In this document: one piece after another, positions 9,470-18,169 of the stretch
Numbering within the stretch: position 1 is the first letter of the stretch
Layout: each line of letters begins with the position of its first letter
Origin: Spirogloea muscicola
Taxonomy: Eukaryota; Streptophyta; Zygnematophyceae; Spirogloeales; Spirogloeaceae
Assembly: GCA_009602725.1 (NCBI GenBank)
Contig: WELB01000011.1
Location: 962,814-992,424, forward strand
Length of the DNA: 29,611 bases
Reading direction: 5' to 3'
The notes under the pieces: generated by a model
The model's input: the letters and a program-made list of their open reading frames with translations, nothing else
Databases searched by the model: none
Told to the model about the DNA's origin: nothing
Made by a program: the position numbers and the translations under genes

Positions 9470-9960
9470 AGAGGTTACTAAGAGTCCCCTTGCTGATGTC
9501 TTAGTCCTTCGCACTCCGGCTCCTTCAGACCATTCCTTGTCCATTCCTTTGGGCTGGCCTCTCCCAGCCACCAGTTACCCTGGCCGCGCTTGACCTCTCT
9601 CTTCCGACCTGCGGCTATTGACTTGGAGCAACCAAGTGGCATTTGGAGATTGCTTCCTTTTTGCTGGAAGACATATCCTTCTATGTCGGACATTACCCAC
9701 AATCCTCGTCCACTTTTTTCGGGCTGGCCTCTGAAAGCCACCGCCTTGTCTCGGTAAATAAGCTTGGAGCTGGCCTTCACAGCCATCACCTCACCTTTGA
9801 AGAGCTCTTTCTTGCTCGAAAGAGCACAGTCAACTTTATTCTCACTGGCGCTCACAGCGACTGCTTCTTGTGGAGCACAACTTCTTGCATGCATACTGTA
9901 TTGGCTCCATTTGACCTCCCTTGCACTTCATGCGCACCGGGCGCCTTGTCTTCTTCTGAA
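9470..9960 (+). mobile_element. Type B tail and further diverged tail fragments
   Basis: 9470-9590 reads GGTTACTAAGAG (in place of the RGY-stop codons), GCTGATGTCTTAGTC, CTTCAGACC, CCATTCCTTTGGGCTGGCC, CCCAGCCACCAGTTACC and TGGCCGCGCTTG, a nearly complete type B 3' UTR. At about 9718-9740 (GGGCTGGCC...GAAAGCCACC) and 9766-9790 (GAGCTGGCC...CACAGCCATC) there are weaker stems. GCGCACCGGGCGCCTTGTCT at 9928-9947 is another family word. Open frames across this stretch are not conserved between copies. Confidence 0.55.
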
Positions 9961-10014
9961 GAGTGCACGACTACCAAAGGCCGCCAGCAAGGAAATTGGA
10001 TTTGAGTCTTGAGT

Positions 10015-11423
10015 GATGGAGGGCGTGTGTGGCCAAGTACAAGGGCAAGCACATTTGCAAATGCACGTCACCTGCTGCTAAGCTGACCCGCTCAGTAACC
10101 ACGAGTTAGCACATAGAGGTCGCTAACTGATGCCCGAATAACGGACGGCAATCGACAAGCTCTTGAACTACCAGCCAAGGCTCGACCAGCTTTCTCATGC
10201 AACGCATGAGCCTGAGCTTCCTCAGGCTGAGCCTGAGCTTCCTCAGGCTCATGCGTTGCATGAGAAAGCTGCAGACAAGCTGACACTCGACGTCGCAAAA
10301 ATGACAGATAGGCTGCCGGCACACCCATCTGGGCTGGAAGCATATCCTCGCGTCGTGCATATCTCAGACTCGGTATGTTCTCAAGTAGGGTACGGAAGCG
10401 AGGACCCAAGCAGCCGAAAGTGTCAGTTGCGGCCGGGAGAAGGTGGTCGCTTCGGGGGTAGTCAGCGTAGTGTCGGAGCTTTCTCTGCTCAGCACCTCCC
10501 ACTGCGTGGCCAGCCATGTGTGTGGAAGCGGAACTCTTGTATGCCTCCGTCACCACCACGTCCACCAAGGCTCGTGGGGCTCCGCCAGGTTGTACACCCA
10601 AAATGTCCAGGGTGCGACGGTGATGGCGTCCCTGGGAATCCGTGGTGATGGGCATCATATTGCTCTCTTCCACAATGACGCGGTAGCCGGCGGCGCGCAT
10701 CAGGTCCGCCAGGGCGTCCTGTAGGAGATTGTGGACGCCCACCACCTCAGGGCCTGTAGGTCACCGCAGCATGTGGGTGGCAAGGTCTCCGCCCTCCGCA
10801 CGGAAGCCGCACTCGCACTGAGTTACTCCAATCAGGCAGGTCGGGGGGCAGGCCTAGGAACAGCTGGAGAAGCGTCCGATATGCCTCGGGGCTGATTTTG
10901 AATGCGTTGTGGATGGCGTGCGTTGTGAGCCAGTCCGTTGCCCCAGGTGTTGCGGTCGTTGTGAGACGTGCCAGACTCGTTTGATGGGACTGCTATTTGG
11001 CATCCTCCTCAATGTCTTGCGACGCTCATCCTCAACTGCTGCAACGAGTCTGGCCTGTGCCCCTTCGTCTGATGCTTGAGCAAGCGCTGAGAAGGGTTTG
11101 AGGAGGGGTTGTAGGGAGGGGAAGGAGCAGAGTGCTGACTCCCGGATGCTCCTCAATTGCACTTGGAATGCCAAAGAGCCTTCCTCCACCTCGGCTGCAG
11201 GGCCGGCCAGGCAAGGGAAGCGCAAGGGAAGAAAGGAGGCAACCGAGAAAGGCTGCCTGCGCCGTCTGTTTAAGTGACCGGCAGCCCAGGCCGCCCATAA
11301 GTGTGGGAAGGGATGCCTGCAGGGAGGATGAAGGTGAGGGGAAGGATGGGTGTTGAATCAGGGAAGCCAGGGTTTGCAGGAGGGAGGTGTCGAACTCCTT
11401 GTACAGCTCGCCCACCATGTCCG
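10015..11423 (-). mobile_element. Non-LTR retrotransposon with RLE-like endonuclease, longest copy, copy 2
   Basis: Read on the minus strand from the assembly gap: LPTLMGGLGCRSLKQTAQAAF (11300-11240 area), typical of the thumb region after the RT domain, where a Gly-Gly-Leu-Gly core precedes a small-residue helix; then a frameshift; then QCECGFRAEGGDLATHMLR (about 10825-10765), a C-x-C...H remnant of a zinc knuckle; another frameshift; and a 217-codon frame (10745-10092). That frame has GVHN, then RRTLD, fourteen residues, DVVVTEAYK and RKLRHYADYPRSD. The H-N followed by D-x14-D spacing fits the restriction-like endonuclease (RLE) of R2/CRE-type elements. The frame ends SDLYVLTRGY. The 3' UTR is shared with copy 1. 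At least two frame breaks make it inactive. The upstream part, with the RT catalytic core, is lost in the gap or absent. Confidence 0.75.
10187..10271. repeat. 85-base near-perfect hairpin inside retrotransposon copy 2
   Basis: Positions 10187-10216 pair perfectly with 10242-10271 (30 bp). A 4-base internal mismatch follows (10217-10220 opposite 10238-10241), then 8 bp pair again (10221-10228 with 10230-10237) around one central base. Copy 1 at 155-220 has only the sequence of one arm, so the other arm is an inverted duplication. The frame of the host copy stays open across it. Confidence 0.85.
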
Positions 11424-11531
11424 NNNNNNNNNNNNNNNNNNNNNNNNNNNNNNNNNNNNNNNNNNNNNNNNNNNNNNNNNNNNNNNNNNNNNNNNNNNNN
11501 NNNNNNNNNNNNNNNNNNNNNNNNNNNNNNN
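11424..11531. other. Assembly gap, 108 N
   Basis: The run of N separates retrotransposon copy 2 (minus) from the 5' region of the pyrophosphatase gene (plus). Frames that appear to cross it are artefacts. A 16-bp GC-rich hairpin lies just downstream (11556-11590). Confidence 0.99.
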
Positions 11532-11555
11532 GGCGTCTCCCCGCGGCGGGGGGTT

Positions 11556-11590
11556 GGCGCGGCGCACACGCTCAGCGTGTGCGGCGCGCC
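11556..11590. repeat. GC-rich hairpin in 5' region of the pyrophosphatase gene
   Basis: GGCGCGGCGCACACGC (11556-11571) pairs with 11575-11590 around a TCA loop, with one mismatch (11562 opposite 11584). It lies about 110 bases upstream of the proposed ATG, so it may be in the 5' UTR and could affect translation. It may also be why the neighbouring sequence is missing. Confidence 0.7.
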
Positions 11591-11700
11591 GGCCCGCCGC
11601 GCCCCCGCCTGCCACCATTCAGCGCCCAAAGTCCTCCGCGGACCTGAGCGCCGGGGAGGGCAGCCAGGTCGCCCGCCGCTACCTTACCTCGCAGAGCTCC

Positions 11701-14700
11701 ATGAGCGGCCTCGACGACGGCGCCGTCAAGGATGTCGAGGGGGGCATCATGGACCCCTACAACTCCTCCGGCAAGGCCAAGGTGTATCCGGCCAGGGTCA
11801 AGTCCACGACGCCTTGGGTATGGCCGCACCGTCAGCTCCAGCTCGCAAATGCCTTTGTCCTTGTCATGGTGCAACTACGTTCAATTGGCTGCCCAAATTC
11901 ATGCAGCATGAGTTTCTGCCAAAATGGGATTCGCAGTCCTGTTCTTAGCTGGGGCTGGTGAGCACGAGAGCGCAGATTGTGAGAGCGGTCTGTGAAACCG
12001 TTGCAGAACGTGGTGCGTGCAGTTGTCGCCAGCTGAGACCCTTCTGCAAACGGCTCTGCAGGTCCTCCGCATACTGTCGAGGGTCGACCAGCGCCTGTGG
12101 TACATGCTAGCTCTGGCGGCATTTGTGGCAATGCTCTACACGGGCTCTCAGACGTCACCGATCGTCCTCTTCGTTTTTGTCATTTGCATCTTCAGCATGC
12201 TCTTTGCATGGTACCTGCAGACCTGGGTGCTATCCAAGGATGAGGGTCCACCAGAAATGACACAGGTACGTTAGCCTCATTGCTGTACACTTTCTAGCTG
12301 GAAGCACGTGCTCTTGTATTGCCTGCAAGGTTGGTCAAAGCTTCTCATCTTAACAAAGTGCCCTGTCGCATGCATGCTTAGCTTGCTCTGAGGACCTTGT
12401 AAAATTTCAATGCTGAGACTGCTGCACATTTGGCGAGCTCAGGCTGCTTACAATCTGCATCTGAGCAATTTGTTGGCTCTCAAAGCTTGTGACAATTGTA
12501 GATTACAGCGGCGCACGTGACAGTGTAAGGCATGGTTGTTTTTTCTGCTTCACCAGATTTCTGATGCAATACGAGATGGCTCGGAGGGCTTCTTTCGCAC
12601 TCAGTATGGCGCTATCTCCAAAATGGCTGCATTGCTGGCAGTTACTATATTTCTCATCTACATGTTTCGAAAAGCCACTCCTGATCAAGAAGCTGCAGGT
12701 CTCTCGAAGTAAGGCCACTCGTCCATGACAGGGGTCTTATGTAGACGTCTTGTAGCTCCATATGCTTTTTACAGAGTTACATCTTCTAGGTGTTGTATGG
12801 TGTAGCACGTCAATGAAACCCATTGGATCAATGAGAGGAGTTTACTTAAGCTTGCTTGTACCACAGGCAACTCATTTTGCTGCATACGTATCCAATCTCT
12901 CTTTCAGCAATATTCAAAACAGGAGATATGTGCATATGTGTTGATGACGTGCACAACAGATTGTTTGGCTGCCTCTACACGCAGGTCAACCCTCGCATGC
13001 ATCACTGTCTTGTCCTTCTTGTTGGGGGCTATCTGCTCAGGAGCTGCAGGGTACATGGGCATGTGGGTCTCTGTACGGGCGAATGTTCGAGTTGCTGCTG
13101 CAGCTCGACGGTCTGCCCGGGAGGCACTCCAGGTTCGTAAAAAAGTGGTCAGGCTGGGAACATTTACAGCATTGATGCATTGGTAGCTCAATACAATTGC
13201 TCAGGAATGCCGTCAAAGTGCAGGGTTACAAGTATGTCTACTCTAAATGAAGCTGTACATGGCAGCGTGCTATTTACAAAGAGAGAAATCTTATTGATGT
13301 GCATGCTTTCTGTTATAGGTTGCTGTGAGAGCGGGAGGATTTTCTGCAACCATGACAGTGGGCATGACAGTGCTTGGAGTGGCCATTCTCTATTCTACGT
13401 TCCACTCTATCTTCAATATCGATTTGCAGAGTAGTCTTAAGGTCACTGACCGTGAGTCCTCCAACTTCAAGCACTTGTATGCAAGCATTGCAAGTTTTGT
13501 TGCTGGCAAGAGTCTACCTGCTCAATGCAGATCCTGTCAGAAGCTGCTGACATCTGCCGGGAATCTTTGGTTGCACACCCAATGCATGGTCTCCTTTGCA
13601 GTACCATTGCTGCTGGTTGGGTATGGTTTCGGAGCATCATTTGTAGCTCTCTTTGCTCAAGTCGGCGGTGGCATCTATACAAAGGCAGCTGATGTGGGAG
13701 CAGACCTTGTCGGCAAGATCGAGCAAGGGATACCAGAGGATGATCCTCGAAACCCAGCAGTCATTGCCGATTTGGTATGGGCACCTCATTTGTGCGATGG
13801 TCATATACATGCAAGATTGTTAATCACCAAGTACTTCCTTATTGCTACCAGATTACACAACCTTTGCGGCCAGCTAGTCATCATTTATGTGCTTTGAGCA
13901 TTAATCTAGTGAACGATTGCAACCAGGTTGGAGACAACGTTGGAGATTGCTCAGCTCGTGGAGCAGACCTTTTTGAGAGTATTGCTGCAGAGATAATAGC
14001 TGCCATGATACTAGGTGGTACCATGGCTCGCAAGTGCAAGCTTGAAAGTGAGGTCCTGTTTATTGCAACCTACTTGTTCAATCTTACATCTTGGATGCCT
14101 TAATATGTACTCTGAGTTGTCTATGTCATTACACCTTCAGAGCAGGATGTTGAAAGAAATTTGGGACTGTGCAAGAGCAAGTTGTGAGCATGTCTGTAAT
14201 GTCTTCAGCGGTTGTGGTTCTGCTATCACACAGCAGACTCTGACGTACATACTGATATTGCAAGATCAGCCTTTCTCGATACTTTGTCTGTAGTGGTGGC
14301 TGCTGTTTCTTGCTCATGGATGTTGTCATTGAGCATATGGTCTTCTGTGAAACTTGCAGATCCTGCTGGTTTCATTCTGTTCCCATTAGTGGTACACTCA
14401 TTTGACCTCGTGGTGTCAGCTACTGGTATTCTCTCAATCAAGAGCACCAGGGATGCAAGTGTGAAGAGCCCAGTGGAAGACCCTATGGCAGTCCTTCTCA
14501 AGGGATACTCTGTCACCCTCCTACTAGCAGTTGTTGCTTTCACCGGAGTAAGCAGACTAGAAGCAACCATCTCACTGGTCACATATGCCCCTTCAACTCC
14601 CAGCAATTTCTGCTCCTTGCCCTGTTTTGCATGTCTTACGTGTCTGTAGCTTGCCTTCTCAGACCAAACTTTAGGTGCAAGAGTAGTGCTTCATGAAGCA

Positions 14701-16935
14701 CTCTTAGCATCCGCATGGTACGGGAATTGATTGCCCTTCAGCTCTCACCAGTCATGCAGGTGGCTGCTTTACAGTGAGCAGGCTCCGTCGGCATGGTTGC
14801 ATTTCGCTCTGTGTGGTCTTGTTGGCATTATCACCGCATACCTTTTCGTGTGGATTGCTCAATATTACACAGACTACAAGTATCGGCCCGTCAGACTTGT
14901 GGCCGACGCAAGCTTGACAGGGCATGGGACGAACATAATTGCTGGTGTTGGTCTTGGCATGGAGTCTACTGGTCTTCCTGCGATCGTCATCAGCATTGCA
15001 GTGTTATCGGCCTACTGGTTGGGTCGCACTTCTGGTCTTGTTGATGACAGTGGCGACCCCCAAGGTGGTCTCTTTGGCACAGCTGTGGCTACAATGGGGA
15101 TGCTGAGCACAGCTGCATACATCCTTACCATGGACGTGTTTGGCCCAATTGCTGACAATGCTGGCGGCATAGTGGAGATGAGTAATCAGGTAAAGCACGG
15201 GCCGCTCAGGCAACCTCACGTAATGTTTTTATCCTGTACATCTGACATATCTGGCTTCTCAAGTGACTGCGAGGCAATCCAGTAATATGGAAAGTATAAC
15301 CTTATTCAAAGAGCGCACTGTGACTGTCAGGGCTGCAATTATTTGTATTGATGCCGTTCAACATGCCTGTCATGTCATTTGTGCCAGCCTGAGGGAGTCC
15401 GCGATATCACAGACCTCTTAGACGCAGTTGGTAATACCACAAAAGCTACAACCAAGGGTTTCGCAATTGGTTCAGCCGCCTTGGCATCTTTCCTTCTCTT
15501 CAGTGCTTACATGGATGAGGTGTCTGCTTTTTCTGGCCAACCATTTAAGCAGGTGAATTTTCCCCACGAAGTTTCCCCCCCTTTCCTTCTTGCTTCAAAA
15601 GAGGCCTCTTTGTGCTGCTGCTGATGCTGGTGCTGGAACTTTCATCCCTCTCCAATGTCCCACTGGTTGTGCTCTGCAGCAGCTGCTGCAGCTATTGCAA
15701 CCTTATGCTGCAGATCTGAACCATGTCCTGGGTGGTGTGGTTGTTCCAGGTCGACATTGCCATTCCAGAGGTCTTCATTGCTGGTCTGCTTGGTGCTACG
15801 CTTATATTTGTCTTCAGCGCTTGGGCTTGCACAGCTGTGGGCCGGAGTGCGCAAGAGGTTGTCAAAGAAGTCCGTCGTCAATTTATAGAAAGGCCTGGAA
15901 TCATGGTATGTATACGAGCCGTGATACTCTGATCAAGTTTTGCCAGGTGCAGATACCTTGTTTTGCAGCACGACTCCAGCCATTACAAGCATGTTGAAAT
16001 TGCTCAAAAGCCTTCGTGCTTTGACAAAGGCTTAAGCTTTGCATGTGCTGCTTCCTGATGTCTGACTGCATAGTGAGCGGTGCAGACATATCAAGAAGTG
16101 CCAGACTATGCAAAGTGCGTATCGATAGTGGCCGAGTCAGCTTTGCGTGAAATGGTCAAACCGGGCGCATTGGCTGTGTGCGCGCCCATCATCCTAGGTA
16201 CTCGATCCAGTCTGCACTTTCTAGTCAGTCTTTCTCTGCACCTTGTACCTTCTGCTCTATGCCGTCAATTATACTCGTAGAACGTTCGCTACAGATATCT
16301 GTCGTCTAACGAGATGCTGCACTTGGTGCTTGTTACTCGGCAGGCCTGGTCTTCCGATTCCTGGGAGTATGGACTGAGCAACCCCTGCTGGGATCCAAGG
16401 CCGTCGCAAGCTTCCTCATGTTTGCTACAGTGGCAGGCATCTTAATGGCACTCTTTCTGAACACGGCTGGAGGTGCGTGGGACAATGCCAAAAAGTTCAT
16501 TGAATCCGGCAATCTTGGTGGGAAGGGCAGCGACGCTCACAAAGCTGCGGTTACAGGAGACACGTGAGTTGTGCACCTCTTGCTTATGCACACATGCCTG
16601 TGCCCTCAGCTGTAAATTGTCATATCATTCCCTACCTGAATCTTTACGGGAGATCTTATGTCATGCTTGAGTTAGTGAACAGCGAGGGTCGAGTTGCTAT
16701 TATTTCCCCTCTTTTGTGAATGCACTAAGTAATATGCATTCGCGTGTTGATGTGACGTTTAGCTTGTGCTGTAACAACTTTGCTTACTGCAGGCGGCACT
16801 TCCATGCTGTCTGTACTTCTGTGTGACAGGGTTGGCGACCCATTTAAAGATACGGCTGGCCCTTCGCTTCACGTGCTCATAAAGATGCTCTCGACAATAA
16901 CATTGGTCATGGCTCCCCTTTTCCTTGAGTCATGA
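11701..16935 (+). CDS. Type II (K+-independent) proton-pumping inorganic pyrophosphatase, fourteen exons
   Basis: It hydrolyses pyrophosphate and pumps protons across an endomembrane; plant type II pumps are reported in the Golgi. Exons: 11701-11817, 12062-12265, 12557-12708, 12985-13132, 13319-13451, 13602-13774, 13927-14047, 14360-14547, 14752-15189, 15388-15552, 15750-15905, 16086-16197, 16344-16563, 16830-16935; all GT-AG, 810 residues (Arabidopsis AVP2 is about 800). The catalytic loop DVGADLVGK is at 282-290, followed by [28 protein letters not shown]-type residues appear as [12 protein letters not shown], and the C-terminal acidic loops include GGAWDNAKK and [21 protein letters not shown] at 573-582 has Lys577 and Thr580, the pair that marks potassium independence. 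Many hydrophobic segments fit a 15-17-helix protein. The start is uncertain: the frame is open upstream into the gap, and exon 1 is the least certain exon. Residue 350 is Asn (LENPAG) where homologues usually have Asp. Confidence 0.95.
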
Positions 16936-17381
16936 GCTCATGGCTCCTTGGACAGCTGTGTGCTAAATGTGTGACAGCCGATCAACCTAGTTTTGGTGAT
17001 GCCCAATGCTCAGCGGCGTCATTGATGTTCTTGTCTAGCTTCTCGACTCCTACTCTTAGCAAGGATGGCCATATCGCGAAGTATATTTTTCCGATGGCTC
17101 AACGAGGCACAGCCAAGAGGACGAAGGCGCATGCATAGCGCAGCATAAGGCCCATTGGCGACAGCAGCATCGAACATGGCAGTGACACCAAAGCACAGCC
17201 ATGATTAGACAAGTGAACTCCTTAAAACTCCTTAATTCCTACAAAGGGTAATCAAGTTGCACAACTCACTTCATACCCGAGCGCCAGCCCCAACCCGGAG
17301 CGCGTTAGAGCCATGAGCTACTACCACAATATGCACATGTGCGAGGTGGCCCAGGAGTATTCAAGTCTGAGGTCGTTATTG
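16936..17381. other. Convergent 3' intergenic region
   Basis: It lies between the stops of the pyrophosphatase (plus) and BLOC-1 subunit 2 (minus) and must contain both 3' UTRs. I see no repeat of the retrotransposon family and no RNA gene. A short plus frame begins at 17313 but has no support. Confidence 0.5.
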
Positions 17382-17633
17382 TTAGCCGGTGGCCTTGAGC
17401 CTGGCCTCCAGGGCTGTGGTGTGCGCGTCAAGTGTGGAGGCAATGGCCTCGAGCTGCGTTACCTGGCGGTCGATGTCGTCGATCTGGCGTAGGTGGGCGT
17501 CCAGCAGGCCGTTCCTGACCTTGAGGCGCTCCACGAACACGCACAGGCCAGTGGCGAGGTCGCCGAGGTGGGCGTACTCCGCCTCCGCACGGGCGTTCAT
17601 CAAGGCCAGCAGCTCGTACTCGCGCGCACCTGC
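17382..17633 (-). CDS. BLOC1S2: BLOC-1 subunit 2 (BLOS2), C-terminal exon
   Basis: The minus-strand frame from the acceptor CTGCAG (before 17633) to the TAA at 17382-17384 encodes REYELLALMN, then AEYAHLGDLATGLCVFVERL and IDDIDRQVTQLEAIASTLD. This is the helical, coiled-coil core of BLOS2, with the plant-type order (N-R-x-A-x-E-Y, G-L-x-V-F-V-E, I-x-x-Q-V-x-x-x-E). BLOC-1 acts in endosomal sorting; plants have BLOS1, BLOS2 and SNAPIN-like subunits. The frame stays open upstream to 17993, but that part is Pro/Arg/Ala-rich low complexity and does not resemble the family. I could not find the N-terminal helix, usually about 40-50 residues. An undetermined base lies at 17743. The 5' side faces the kelch gene, so the promoters are probably divergent. 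Confidence 0.85.
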   Translation of the reverse strand, partial: AGAREYELLALMNARAEAEYAHLGDLATGLCVFVERLKVRNGLLDAHLRQIDDIDRQVTQLEAIASTLDAHTTALEARLKATG

Positions 17634-18169
17634 CTGCAGGCGCAAGAGCTCGCCGTCAGCCCTGGCGTCTGGAGCCGACGCCGGCGGCGGGCGCCGCTGC
17701 CGCGGGCCACGGCGAGGCGACGCGCGGGACCTGGAGCTCGCGNCGCCGCGCGGCGCGGCGGGGGCGCGGCCACCATGGCGCCGCTGGCGCTGTGGCGCAA
17801 GCTGTGGGGGCTGGCAATGGCTGCCTGGCGCAGGAACTGCAGGCTCGGAAGGCGGAGCAGCCCGACGGAACGAGGACGGCTCCGCGGCGCCGGGGCGCCG
17901 TTCCGTGGGCAAAGCGGCGGGCTTGGACGAGCCGCCGGTATCTCCGGCGTGGGGGCCTCCTTCCTCACCCCCGCGGGGGGGGGCCCTGGTCACCGCCGAG
18001 CGCCGTTAGGCTCAGATGGGGCTAAGGCCCGCCGCTGCCGTCTAGCGCCGTCTCCTCCCTCCGCCGTCTCGCGCCCCCCACCAGCGCTCCCTACCCCCCC
18101 CCCATTTGCGCACGGTTTCCTGCAGGCCGCCACACCCCCACTCGCGCCGCCGCCGCCGCCGCCGCCGCC
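17634..18169. promoter_or_regulatory. GC-rich divergent promoter interval between BLOS2 and kelch gene
   Basis: Very GC-rich, with runs of C (18091-18100), G (17974-17983) and GCC triplets immediately before the kelch ATG (18143-18168). The first exon or exons of BLOS2 must lie here or be missing. Frames are low complexity on both strands. One ambiguous base is at 17743. Confidence 0.4.

Noticed and set aside
556-9790. Recurrent stem-loops as a CRISPR array or as transcription terminators
   Set aside because: Spacing is irregular, orientation is mixed, and each stem sits in a larger repeat with coding sequence of a retrotransposon; the host is eukaryotic.
11301-11961. Plus frames of 200 or more codons across the N gap
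   Set aside because: The N run has no stops by default, so these lengths are artefacts; only the part from 11701 is supported, as pyrophosphatase exon 1.
14226-14606. Minus-strand frame of 126 codons
   Set aside because: Antisense to pyrophosphatase exon 8.
16936-17380. TGTAA polyadenylation signals as proof of a chlorophyte
   Set aside because: I did not find this word at a consistent short distance after the stops of the genes here, so I do not use it to place the organism.
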